Shown here: in pieces, positions 37,800 to 49,700 of the stretch
Numbering within the stretch: the first letter of the stretch is position 1
How the letters are laid out: each line of letters begins with the position of its first letter
Origin: Chionis minor
Taxonomy: Eukaryota; Chordata; Aves; Charadriiformes; Chionididae
Direction: 5' to 3'
DNA: 64,000 bases
NCBI GenBank assembly: GCA_013398295.1
Contig: VZSF01011130.1
Location: forward strand, 189,263 to 253,262
Translations under genes and position numbers: made by a program
Notes under the pieces: model-generated
Databases searched by the model: none
Seen by the model: the letters and a program-made list of their open reading frames with translations, nothing else
What the model was told of the DNA's origin: nothing

Positions 37800-37885
37800 A
37801 TCACCCAGGAGCCATCCCAGCTCAGTGTGAGGGTGAGAATTGAACTCACACCACTGCATCCTGCCCTGCTCTTCTTCCCTCTCTG
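37800..37885 (-). repeat. Possible old tRNA-derived SINE remnant
   Basis: On the minus strand 37849-37833 reads GTGAG TTCAATT CTCAC, a five-pair stem with the seven-base loop of a tRNA T-arm, which doubles as a pol III B box. The following bases (ACTGAGCTGGGATGGCTCCTG) loosely resemble the core of MIR-type SINEs. No pairing acceptor stem or clear A box was found, so it is not a tRNA gene. The assignment is tentative. Confidence 0.3.
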
Positions 37886-40800
37886 GGTATATGAAGGCAC
37901 CAGAAGGTAGCTGTGACACAGTCCATGGAGGTCTCAGATATGGGTAACCGGAAAGCAAAAAAATGCATAGTTCTCCACTAATACCACTCTTTCTTTCCAG
38001 AAAGTGCAAAGATAAATGTTCTAAAGAATGTGAAGTCTGCAAATACTGCTGTAACAAAATCTCTGTAAACACCTCAAAAACACTCCATTAACAATTTTCC
38101 GTAGAAAGTACGAACTGATAGCTCAACAGCTATTAGGTTAGATGCAGGATGAGTGCATTATCTAGAAAAGAAAATACCTTCTATTATGAGAATAATAATT
38201 CAAGTCAGATAATCAAAATTGGAGAAAATGTTTCAGATGTCTGAAATTCCAGCCAATCATTTTTAATTTAGGGTTTTTTTTGCAAGAATCTGGAAAGTGA
38301 AACTGGAACACAAACAGTTCTTCATATTTCTACGGAAGACAAGAAGAAGGTATGTCAGTGGGAAACAGAAAGTGATGATACTCTTACCTCAGAAAATGGA
38401 AACCTTCAAAGAAGTGTTTTAAGGCATACATATACTGTGTTACACATGCAAGAGGAACTAGAACCCATGAAAACTTAAGGAACAAAGAATCTGCAGGTGC
38501 CAAAAACTAGTGTCTCCTGAAGAGTAATAATTCTATGTAATTAGGATCAAATTAATTTACATAAAAATAGAAGCAATAATTACCCTATGATAGCGAACAT
38601 TAAATCTTTATAATCTATATATGCATTGGTTTCTGAATGATTCAATTATTCAATGAATGGTTCAAGCTAAAAATTACTCTTTTTTGTTTTCTGTGATTTG
38701 ACTTTATGATTATGATATACCTGGAAGTATATCACATTACAAATTAAAGTGGATGAAGATCAAAACTCTCAGGCAGGACTAACCTAACGGCTTTAAACAT
38801 TTTTGATCAGATTTCTATGTCTTGGGTAACTGGTCTCTGGAGTTACTATTACCAGCAGATATAGATTTTTTTGAGGGAAGAATTAATTTGTGTAGTTTTA
38901 GAAGTCTACGTTCAGATAAAATGAAATATGCTCCACAATCTCCCCTGATGTGAAGGAACATGAGAAGTACTCAGATGAAACAGACACAGAGTAGAAGAAA
39001 GTGTAAACAAGTGAAGGGTCAGCAGGATGCAAGTACAGAGAAAATGAGAAAGTGTCCTGTGTAATATTTCTGCTGAGCCCTTATTTCTCACATCCAGGAA
39101 AACTTTAATAAGAAAAATGAATTTTAAAAAATCTGGAATAGTTTAAATTCTATTAGATAGATATGCTGCAGAGGAATTCAGTGGTAGTGTTAAAACCATC
39201 ACCTATTCTACTGTTTTTGTAACTCCTATAAAGAAAAAAACTAATACCCTCAAAAGTTGTAGACATTCCTGTAGTTAAGAAACACGATATTTTCCATTTA
39301 TGCCCTTTGTCAGCTGAATTATACTTGTGGGTCTCATTTGGTACACAAAGAAGGCATCCACACCCTCTCTTCCTTTCACAGCATCATTTCAGCCACACCT
39401 AAATTCTCAGTACACAATCCCGAGGCAGTCCGCACGCTTCATCCCATGCTGCCGAAGACACTTAAATCTCCAAGCGCTGTCTGCCCAAAATACCCAACCA
39501 CACTTGTGAGATGTGCAGATTACCTGCCTTATACCAGTTGGTCAGAACTAAACATATAAAATGCAATAACTTCTAGGTTTCTCAAAACAATTTGAAAGCT
39601 TACAAGTAGCAAAGCAGAAATTCCACAGCCCACATAGATTTATATCATAGTATGAAAGCTCAAGATAACACTCATCTTTAATTCTCAACACCACTCTAAA
39701 TAAGCCCATTAATTCCAAGAACAGGCTAGCTCTCACGTGACAATTGGAGAAACCTAAAAAGAAAAGGCAGAGACATCTCCTAAAAACTTACCAAGTTTAA
39801 TATGCTTTTCAATGCACTTTCATTTAAAATGATGATTGTGAATGGAAGTATGGAACACCTGCTATGAACTACAGCTTAGGTTGCAACTCTGCCTTGTGTA
39901 GCTGGGTGGGAATCAAAAGGACAGGATATACTGTTCATCTTTGTGTAATTCCTGTATAAAATGCAATGGAGAAGCAAGTAGCTTACATTTGTTTGTAATT
40001 ATGGAAAAGGAGAGATACTGAAAGAGTTGGAATTTGATTTTCAGTTACAAATTTTGCACATTTGATGTTTGCAAAGATAAGCAAATTCGCTATGTTTAAA
40101 ACAGTTGAGTTGTAAACTAGGTGAACAGCATCCAGCATCGCGAATTCTGTTTCAAAGCTACTCCAACCACCACCACTCCCCAGCTTCGTCAACTTGCCAC
40201 TTCCAGATCAAAACCTTTTCCAAAAAGTAGTGATAGAAACAAATTTGTCTCTGGTTGTAGGAGTACAGTACACTTTTCCAGGTTTTCAGAAAACACCACT
40301 CCTGAGAGTAACAGAGAAACCTCTATGCTGGATTATTATTATTTTTAACAGACATGCTTACTCATCAGGGCTTATGGGTAGATAGGAAGCTTTACTTTAA
40401 CTTTGGCTGGAAGCCAGCTATTTTGCAGAGATGAGGCAACCAAAATCATTAAATGCCAAATATATTCAAAGTACTTCCAGTGACCTTCCTTGAATTCTTA
40501 AAGGACAAATAACTCGTCTTGAAATTCAAATAACTAACAAGTATAAACCACTTTAACATAAACAACTGCCACATCACCACTTATCAATGATTCTTAGCAA
40601 ATTCTACAGCTATGTAGCTTAGGCAGCTGCAGCAACAGCCCAGCTATAACACACAAAGATTTGAGATAGCACTTTGAAAAGCAGTAAACATAAATGTTCG
40701 GTTTGGGGCTACAGTGTTTTACATCTACAGGAAATGCTATACCAATAATAATAAAAGGCATAATTAAATAATGCCACAAAGCTTATACTACTTTTAACCC

Positions 40801-41763
40801 TGGCTTTTAAATATTTACATAGTGCAGGTGAATTCGCCTATATTACTTCAAGATCAATATAAAAATAACAAAAGTTAAAGTAACTTATATTAAATCAGCA
40901 AGATTTCTTTGCGTAGTTAGACCCTAGGAAGCTGCAGTGAACAGAGAATGCTCCTAATGATTTTGTCTTTGTGGAGTAAATCTATCACAGAGATTGCACA
41001 AACATGTATTTCTTGCTCTTTCTGGGTTCATGAAGGAATCATCTCTTTCCAGGTTTTCCTTTTGGATAGAAATTACAAGCTAAAACATATAACAAAATAC
41101 TCAACTGGCAGAGAAGCTTATTTCTCTTGCTGACTAGAGTAAAGGCATACTGTCTCAGAAGTTCATGCCATATACTGAGGAATCAAATATGCAGGCAAGA
41201 AGCAACACTCTTATGTAGTATTAAGAAGCATACATCCAAGTATACTCTCCAGGGACCACAAGAGAATCCTCTCAAGTGTGGAATCACAGTAAATACTCTG
41301 AAATATGGAGAATTTTCAAAACCTAAGGAAGTTCTGCAAGTCAAAAAATGTTTGGAACCAAGATCACAATTGTAATAAAAAGTGAGTCTCAATTCAGCTA
41401 TGGAGAAGCCGTTTCGCTGCAATAAATTGTTCAACACTTCGTCAACATTTGTATTTTAAAGCTGTAACACTTATTACTGAAGTCATCTGCTTACTACGTT
41501 CTTTCTTGTCAGGAAGCAGCATTTTCATTGTAAGTTATGTTTTGCTCAATGAGTCATAAATTAAAGAACTTTCCAGAGTAACGGAAAGAACGATGGTTCC
41601 CATTTTATAATGCATCGTGCATTAGAATACCAAAAGGCTTCTACTGCATTTTAATGCCTCATTTTGCTGCTGAATAGGAAATGCCAGCTGATGTACACTA
41701 ACATTAATAAGGACCTGAAGGAGCTAAAAGTGATACTTAGCTTCAAGTATCATTGGTACTCAC

Positions 41764-41928
41764 TGTAAAGAATTGTGCCATTTAGAGCAGTTGTTTTCAC
41801 TGTCAAGTACAGAATTGTCAGATTTCCTGTTTCCTGCCCAGATGCAGTCCTGGTCTCAGATACATATGTCAGAGAAGGTAGTTCCAAGTAAGAATTCCCA
41901 GTGAAGGATGGAAAAAACAGGGCTGTGT
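41764..41928 (-). CDS. EYS: EYS exon, first part of a laminin G domain
   Basis: This 165-bp exon on the minus strand encodes about 55 residues. It opens with TALFFPSFTGNSYLELPSL, the first strand of a laminin G fold, and closes with LTVKTTALNGTILY. The acceptor is very good (TTGTTATTCCTTTCAG, exon from 41928). The donor is ACA|GTGAGT. Both ends are phase 1, and the last base (A) joins CT of the exon at 31312 to give Thr, continuing the domain in frame. No stop or frameshift is present. The identification rests on the exon pair as a unit. Other laminin G proteins (CRB, SLIT, neurexin families) fit the sequence less well. Upstream exons were not found up to 64000. Confidence 0.87.
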
Positions 41929-43227
41929 CTGAAAGGAATAACAAAAAACTAATGTTATTAATTTATTACAAAATAAAGTAATAAAATACGATATTACCAG
42001 CAAAGCACATTTCAAAATATCCATTCTTCTGAATACCTGTGAATAGCGTAATTAAATATATTATTTGCAGAGCATGGATATAAATTTATTTAATTTCAAA
42101 CATTCAAGTTAAATATGCAGAAAATGAAAATGTTCTAGCATCTGCATATTACCAGAAGTTAAAAGACAGTGGCAGAAGGAACTACTGCTAGCAGATGCAA
42201 TGAAGTTCAAAAGACAGTCACAATTTTTCACTTTTACAGATGTGTCCATGCGGAACTTTTGTCCTATGACATCCCTGTGAAATAATTTTGGTTTATAGTT
42301 GTAGATAAGCAACACAGAGTTTCTTCATTTTGAGGATACTCCAATGTTATGTGTTTGAAATTATTATGCAGGTGCCATTGGGGGGGTACATACATTTTTC
42401 CACTACACTACTCCTGTCTTGAAAATAAATAATTGCAAGAGAAAATTTTTAACTATGAAGGCTTAACATTTGCAACATTTATTGCATTAATTACCATTGT
42501 CACTATGTTTTTGGCTTTTTCCCCCCTGTAGCTGTGATAATAATACCACTGAAGCAAAAAAAAAATAAAAATAGAGTAAAACTAATTGAGGTTACACAGA
42601 ATGTCTTCCTGATGCCTCAAGCACCCTAGTTAACCAATGCTCCTTGAAGACTGTCCAAATTCATCAGCAGGAATATGAATAGGAATGAGTAACATGAAAA
42701 GCAATCTGAGTTTAGGTAGTATTTTTGTAAAGAAATTTTTAATTTAATGAATTAGAACTATACAATTGATTTGCAACTCATGATTACACATAGGCATGAC
42801 TAGTATGGGGATATTATTTTTCAAAATTTTTATTAATTTTATTAATTTTTTGTTTGTTTGTGAAATCTGCCCATGGTTTCTTCTTATAAAGTCCATTTTT
42901 ATTGGACTTTATAAGAAAGAACAAAATGAAACCCCTAGTTAAACAATCACGTGTTGAAGAACATTCATTAAAAATCCCCCACTACCTGACAGCAAAAGAA
43001 AGGCAGGATGGAAAGCAAGAAGTAGTGATGTTCCTAAATGGTAGGTCTGGAAAAATCAGGACTGTTGGAGAAAGTGAAAAAAAATATGGGATGAAATTGC
43101 CTTGGAGGGTGAGGTAACAGTAAAAAGCATTTCAAATATTAAAAAGTTAGAAGCAGATCTACACAATGAGAACACCATTTGTCTAATTAAATTCATACTT
43201 TCAAGGGAAACAATAGTAGCAGATCTA
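41929..43227. other. EYS: AT-rich stretch, probably EYS intron upstream of the 41928 exon
   Basis: Apart from the 15-bp hairpin at 42881-42917 and AT-rich simple sequence near 42825-42860, nothing recognisable is present. Confidence 0.55.
42881..42917. repeat. Perfect 15-bp inverted repeat, 7-base loop
   Basis: TTCTTATAAAGTCCA is followed by the loop TTTTTAT and its exact reverse complement. Flanks add a weaker outer match (GGTTTC ... GAAACC). It could be a small inversion from template switching or the core of a decayed DNA transposon. It is too short and uniform to call a microRNA. Confidence 0.75.
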
Positions 43228-43663
43228 GCTAGTCCAGTGCAGGGCCACAAACATGACTGGAGGACTGGAGCCTCTTTCATATGTGGAAAGGCTGAGAGAG
43301 CCAGGACTCCTCAGACCGGAGAAAAGCAGACTATAATGTCTGTAAATACCTGATTGGAGGGGATGGAGAAGAGACAGCCAAACTTTGTGTGGTAGTGCTC
43401 CCTGACAGGCAATGAGTACAAATCAAAACCCCGGAAATTTCACCTGAACACATGAAAATGCTTTTTCACCGTGAGAGTAGTCAAAGACTGGCACGGGTTG
43501 ACCAGAGAGGTTGTTAAGTCTCGATCCTTGGAGATTTTCAAAACCTGACTGGACATCATTGTGAGAAACCTGTTCTAGGTGACCCTGCCCTTCCTGAGCA
43601 GGTGGTTGGACTAGTTCATCTCAAGAGGTCACTTCCAACCTCAACGATTTGGTGATTCTGTGA
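43228..43663 (+). mobile_element. CR1 3' portion
   Basis: The segment starts AGTCCAGTGCAGGGCCAC, then CTGGAGGACTGGAGCCTC and AGGCTGAGAGAG, all landmarks of the CR1 ORF2 tail. It continues to TCATCTCAAGAGGTCACTTCC and GTGATTCTGTG at the 3' end. Many stops and indels are present. It is 5'-truncated and antisense to EYS. Confidence 0.88.
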
Positions 43664-46129
43664 TCTTTCACAGAGAGGCAGACAACATAATTCTTATTCT
43701 TCAGGTGTAGTGCCTTCAGAAACCTCAGTGTAGTACAGTACTCACAATATAGCAGTATGTCTTGCAGCTAAAGCTATTACAAGTTCTTTTAGTAGTTAGT
43801 TTTCAAAAACTACTCAACTTTGAGATTATCTGTCCACAATTTAGTTTCTACATTAAAAATAATATTTTGTGAGGTTTTTTTCAGCTAGCTGAAGGGGAGC
43901 AGGAGAGAGAGAAGGGGAAGGGAGCACAGGATGCCTGGGAAATCTTGAAAGGACGGACAACCTCATCAGTCCTTTAGCTGGGATAGTTCCCTTCAAAGGA
44001 GAGATCTTCCATGAAGACCTGCAACTTTCCAGGGAGTCCAGCACCCTGCATCCAAAAGTCTATGTGCTAATGGATAGCCAAAAACTACTGAGAAAAAATG
44101 CTATTATTTCAACTGTAGTGACTACACCTGCAGTCCTGCGCTCAAAGCAGCCTAGGCTTCCGTCACCAATGCCGTGAAGTCTTCTCTGGAATCAGTAGAA
44201 AAGATAAAGAGCCTTCACTAGAGAAGGCTCATACTAGAACTACATACTGGAACTACACTAGAACTCATACCCAGCCAACAAAGCCATCCAGAACTGCAAA
44301 GATGAAGAGCACACCCACTTCCCCATGGTGTGCAGGCTATTAGTCTGCTGATCCTCAACAGTCATTCTCTGTCCTAAACGGTCTAAACGGTTGCGATCTG
44401 TTTCACCTGTACGCCATCAGCAAAGAGTTCACTGAGAGCAAAGGGGTTACTCCTCTCCTTGGATGAAGGGCCGAAGCGGGAGAAACCTAACCAGAGCATA
44501 TCTCCTTGGGCTTTCATCTTCATGCAAACTGAGGCTGATTATCTGCAATGTAGATCAGAAGGAGGAATACAACCTCTATAAGTACCACAGTAAAGCAAAG
44601 AAGCCACCAAAGGCTTCTTAAGCACAAGTCACCATGAAAAAGCTTCTACACAACAAGAGGAATCAACTGTGAAGCAATTCAACAGTTGAGAAGTACTGAA
44701 ATGGGACACGGTCAGCTGGGCTTTCTATGTCCCGTACTGCAGGTGAGGGAAATTTTTGAGTAGCCACAGATCCTGCAGGGAATAACATACCAGCATCAGG
44801 GAGTGTGCTCTGACAGAACATCTTCTCTACAGGAAAATGTACCCATCAAAACTTCTTAGAGCACTCTCCTCTGCTTGGCTTAAAAGCCAACTTACAAGCA
44901 TCACAAGCTACCTGAAGTGCTTGAATAGAAGAGGAAAATCTTCACTGCTAATCCTACTAGTCTGTCATTTTACTTCTGTAACTTTGTCCTGTAGCTACAA
45001 AATTGTTTTAAGTACGCATATTCTCTTGTTCCTTAAATCTTGACAAATAATAAAGGTAATTCGGAGTAAATTAATACACAAATGAGAACTCAATTCCAAA
45101 AGAAGGTCCGGGGAGGAAACTAATTCAGTGACAAGCATTAGTCAAGCAAGTAGCCCAGCATATGGCAAGAAAGAGAAGAGTGTGTAGGATCCCCAGCACC
45201 CCAAGGGCACCTGTAGCAATATCCACTAAATGTAAGTATTCTTATCTTGCATGAAGTGGAAACACATTTTAAATACCCTCAATATTTGTCAAGAAACAAG
45301 CAATTCATTTTCAGTATTGCTGGATTTGGCAAAAGTAACAAAATTTAAACCCCACTTTTGAATCATTTTTCACATCTAATGTGTTATCCCTAACGGAATT
45401 TATACATCCAACTAAATGTAGACACAGCATTTGAAATTAATTCAGTAACAGCAGGGAACAGTTTGATAACAGGGAATAGTTCGACACAATGCAAACAATT
45501 TGCACCAAACTGCAGCCTCACACACAGCATTCCTCTTCCTAAAGCTTATCAAAATCAGTCTAATGACACTCACAGTATTTTTGGAAGAACATAGTAATAA
45601 CCTTTGAGAGATTTCAAAAGATATGAGTGTCAGGAGATCTCTGACAGTGGAATATTGTTATCAGCATTGAAAGAAATCCATAAATAAAAGAAATACCATC
45701 ATTCTAAGTGAAGATCCTGTCAAGTTACATTATTCTTAGCGAAGATCTTGTCAAAATGCTACACTATACATATAACTATAGATCCATTCCACAAAGCTAC
45801 GTTAAATAGTAATACAAAATTCCACGACATGGGATTCTGAGAGAGGTGATATTCTATGGACCATAAAAACCAATTAAGTGTCTCAAAAATATTGATGTTT
45901 TTCAATTTACACATATAATTCGCAATGGCATACAGCGCAAAGATATCTTAAATTATGTTTAGCATGCATACATAATACACAAAGATGGTTACTGTAAATT
46001 CTTTCTAAAAATTAACAAAATAATAACCTTGAAACCAGTACTCGGAGACTAAAAGTAAAAAAGACACAATACCTGCGAAAAATCGTAACAGAGACCATGG
46101 GGTTGGGTCTTGAATTCCCTGAAGAGTAC
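43664..46129. other. Non-coding stretch, no gene seen
   Basis: The interval 43860-44760 is somewhat richer in GC and varied in composition but shows no domain, splice context or known repeat. A short tandem duplication lies at 45699-45763. Confidence 0.5.
45699..45763. repeat. Tandem duplication, about 32-bp unit
   Basis: Two adjacent units share CATTCTAAGTGAAGATCCTG / TATTCTTAGCGAAGATCTTG followed by TCAAG / TCAAA. They differ at several positions, so the duplication is not recent. Confidence 0.75.
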
Positions 46130-46386
46130 ATGTAGATTTAGATTAGATATAGGGAAGAAATGCTTTACAATGAGGGTGGCGAAACACTGGAACAGGTTCC
46201 CCAGTGAGATGGTAGATGTCCCATTCCTGGAAATCCCATTCCAGGTCAGGTTGGAAGGGGCTCTGAGCAACCCGATCTAACTGAAGATGTCCCCTCTCAT
46301 TGCAGGGGGGATGGACTAGATCACCTTTAAAGATGGACTTAGGTCCCTTCCAGCCCAAACTATTATATGATTCTATGATTCTATAT
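46130..46386 (+). mobile_element. CR1 3' end
   Basis: The block TAGATTTAGATTAGATATAG starts a recognisable ORF2 tail (RLDIRKK-type coding), followed by AAACACTGGAACAGGTTCCC and the end octamers GATTCTATGATTCTATA. It is 5'-truncated with no intact frame, and antisense to EYS. Confidence 0.9.
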
Positions 46387-46692
46387 TACTAAGAAATATA
46401 CTTTAATGTATTAACTGAAGACTTAAATTTTCTACTGAAATAAATAGGTTATCTGGGATATTACCAACTAAAATTTTCATAATAACACACAGTTTAACAA
46501 GAAAATGTTGAGAAAACTTTAACCAGTTTCTATTATGATCCTTTTTGACTTTGTCTTAGCTAGAAAATAAACAGTACCAAGGGGAAGAACACAGTTTTCC
46601 ACTGCTTATAAATTGGAATCAGTGTATTTCCACTCCTATCTCTAATTTTCCATTTACACTGTTTACTTTTTGGGACAAGTTTGGCTTAGTAC

Positions 46693-46729
46693 TGAATTCT
46701 ATTAAATTCTATTGAATTCTATTAAACTT
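46693..46729. repeat. 11-bp tandem repeat, about 3 units
   Basis: AATTCTATTAA, AATTCTATTGA and AATTCTATTAA-like units follow one another directly. It is a minisatellite-like slippage array. Confidence 0.75.
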
Positions 46730-49700
46730 TTTAATCTTGGAGACAGTAAGACACATCAACTGTTCAAGCCATTGCTAAATAAATTCAAATAAGAAATAAG
46801 TAACACTTTTAATAGTAAGGATGAATATCAGAAAAAAAACCCCAAACCACAAAATCCTAGAAAGGGAAGTAATGCATTCATCTTCTAGTAGGACAGATAT
46901 GACCAGACTTCTGACCACACTGTCTACAACCTACAGGGTAGATAAGTGCATTGATTCTTGTCCTTGGTTTTCTTTAATAATGAAGAGACCTGGGTAATCC
47001 TAGGATGTGATTCTCCTCACTTTATAATAAATGTCTAAAAATGCCAGATGAATCTATCTGTTCCTCTCCACTTGTTATAAAAAAGACTTGAGGGTCACTA
47101 GCTTAGCTGTAGATATGCACACTAGCAATATCTGACTTTTGATGAACAATTAGCACTCAATGTCTGTGGATCAGAACCAAATGGCCTGTTGAGGCATTTT
47201 CTTTGGGCCAAAACAAGTTAACACAGTAGTTCTGAGTTGAAATGTTAGAGATGTGAACTGAATAGGATATAAGAATAGTTAGTCAGGGGCTTAAACTCTG
47301 GATTTGCTGTTTGTATTTTTGAGTTACAGTGGTAAATATTCTGTGACAGAGATCTGAAACTTACAGACAGATTCTGTGCTTGTTCCTCTTTTCCATCACT
47401 CAAAGAGTATAGTAGAAGCACAGATGATAAAAAGTTTTCCGATCAGTGCAGCAAACCTTTTCCATATTCCCGACAATGGAGGTGTTCCCAGCAGGCAAAA
47501 AGTCAGTTTTGCAGCAATATCAAGAGACTGATAAATACGTGACTTGCTTTATCCATCTCATGCACACAAAATATCCCAGGGAACCAGTAACTACCTGCGA
47601 GTAATGCATTCTTTTATCTCATGTTCACGGTGGGAAGAAAATCGAAGTGAAATAAATATGATTCAGAAAATTCCTAGGGATTATGTCTGGTACATTCAAA
47701 ATCGGACTTGGGTATTTCAAAAAGCATCACACACCTACAATAGTGCAGAAATACAATAACCACTTCCTCAATGACTCTAACTTTAGACATCTATGAAATA
47801 ATTGATTAGGCGAGTTCCGCTATTTCCAGACAATAAAATATGAAACAAAATAAATCTCACCCTTGCTGCTTTCATTCATTTGTTTCAATGCTCAAAAGCC
47901 TTCTGCTTGCTGTAACTGAACTCCTACATTACAAGACAAAAAATCCTTATGGAATAAAACACACAAGTTTTTCTTTATCAGGCCAGCCTGGTGCCTTGTT
48001 GATAACGCTCTCTGCTGTCAACTGGGAGATCTGAATTCAGATCACTGACTTAATCTCTTACTTTGCCAATTGCTAGGGGCTTTGAACAGCAGAAAGACAG
48101 TGTATTTAATCACGAAGACTCACAAGAAGCACTGAGAGGAAATGGGTCAAATAAGCAATCCTTAAGAGCAAGGCATCATTTCATTTTCATTGAAGGAAAC
48201 TACTATACAAGCGGAGCAGTATTAGATTAAAGACTTTAAAAATTTCTGGGAAAATAAAGCAGGTGATGCCATTAAAAGGCCCTTCAGAATTTTCCTGCAA
48301 AGGTACAATGAAACACAGAACTGAAGCAGGGACGATCAAAGGGATGGGAGAGCTTCCAGAGCGAGAAACAGATCAGGCCTATCCGACATGGATAAAATAT
48401 GCAGAGGAAAATGTGAATGAGAAATGACCACTTGTGTCTTGTAACACAAAAACTAAGGACACCCAATGATACTGTCAGGTCACAGGCTTGAAAAAAAAGA
48501 AGGAATTGATTAGTAACTTTTCACAGAATGCATATTTGCTTTGGGTAATTTATTGCCACAAGCCATTATGCAGGTCAAAAGTATTTAAAAAAATTATGAA
48601 AAATTAAGAAAAATACAGGGAAACTAGTCCATCAGACCAGCAAGCACAACGGAATCACAGCTCAGGAAATCCTATTCTCACTGACTGGTGGAAGTTGAAG
48701 TAATGTACTTTGGGAAAAATCACAGTTGTCCTGTTTTTTATATCCCTTTCAAAGTATTTGTAACTAATTTGTATTTTGCTTAGAGATTGAGATAGGTAAC
48801 TATTGGCCCCGTTCAGCTGGTAATTGTTATGTGACTTGTTCTGCTTTCCATATCACTGCTAAGATTGCATGACAGAAGATAAGAAATATGCACACCATTT
48901 AACTTAAAGGAAATTAATGATTCTATAGTTATCTAAAACATAAAGCAATTGTCATTACCTAGTGCCTAGAGATCAAGTTACCTTCCTCTTTTGGCAGCTG
49001 CACTGTTAATAAGTAGATCAATACAATGTAATTATGTTATTAGTTTTATTTCAGGAAAAATATTTGATATGTTGATAGTTTTAGTATTCCTTAAATACCA
49101 AGAAGTTCAGGAGTTAGCTGCATATCTGATGAAATGAAATCACAGTAAAGCAGTTTCATGTTTGTATGCTTTGGGAAACAAGGAGCCACAAGAAGAAGAA
49201 ATTATTTTCATATTCCTATTTATAGCCTTCATTATTCCTCTTCTGACCTCAAATTTTAGGAGGGAAGAATCACTTTTTTTTTTTTCTCTAGACCTTCAGT
49301 TACTGTACATCATCTAAGTTACAACTACATGAGTTTACAGCAGATGAGGACTCAGTATTTCTGGCCAACTTCTGTGTATCTGTACAAGGAAGACAATGAC
49401 CCGTCTCACAGAATAATATGAAGAGTATTCAGTTAATCACCATGAAGCATGCTGAACTGTCCAGCTGAGAGATGATGTATCATTATTAAATACTGTTGTT
49501 TTTTATGGATATTACACAGACACGTGAAGTAAGACCAGATGTGTAACTAAGTGAAACAGACTGATATGAGAAAGTAAAAAAGAATATTAAGTCATTCAGG
49601 TTTACTTCAAGATTTTGTGAAAATAGGTATGACAGTAGTACTTCAATAGAATGTACAAAAAATCATCAAGAAGATGGGTGTTGAAAAAAATCCCAAACAA

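Larger units (their letters stand above)
31313..41763 (-). other. EYS: EYS intron (about 10.45 kb)
   Basis: This is the intron between the two exons, in phase 1, opening GTGAGTACC at 41763 and closing TTCGAAG at 31313. It contains the retroviral-LTR-like and duplicated block at 32455-34010 and a possible tRNA-derived repeat near 37833. The remainder (34011-41763) is AT-rich with no recognised element or exon. Short frames such as 37677-38072 minus (131 codons) show no motif. Confidence 0.8.

Noticed and set aside
37833..37849. tRNA gene on the minus strand
   Set aside because: Only the T-arm is present. No pairing acceptor stem, anticodon arm or A box could be placed.
37677..38072. 131-codon minus-strand frame in the EYS intron
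   Set aside because: It has no laminin G or EGF pattern, no acceptor/donor pair in phase with either EYS exon, and no known motif.
44372..44393. Tandem CTAAACGGT units
   Set aside because: There are only two 9-base units, too short to carry weight.
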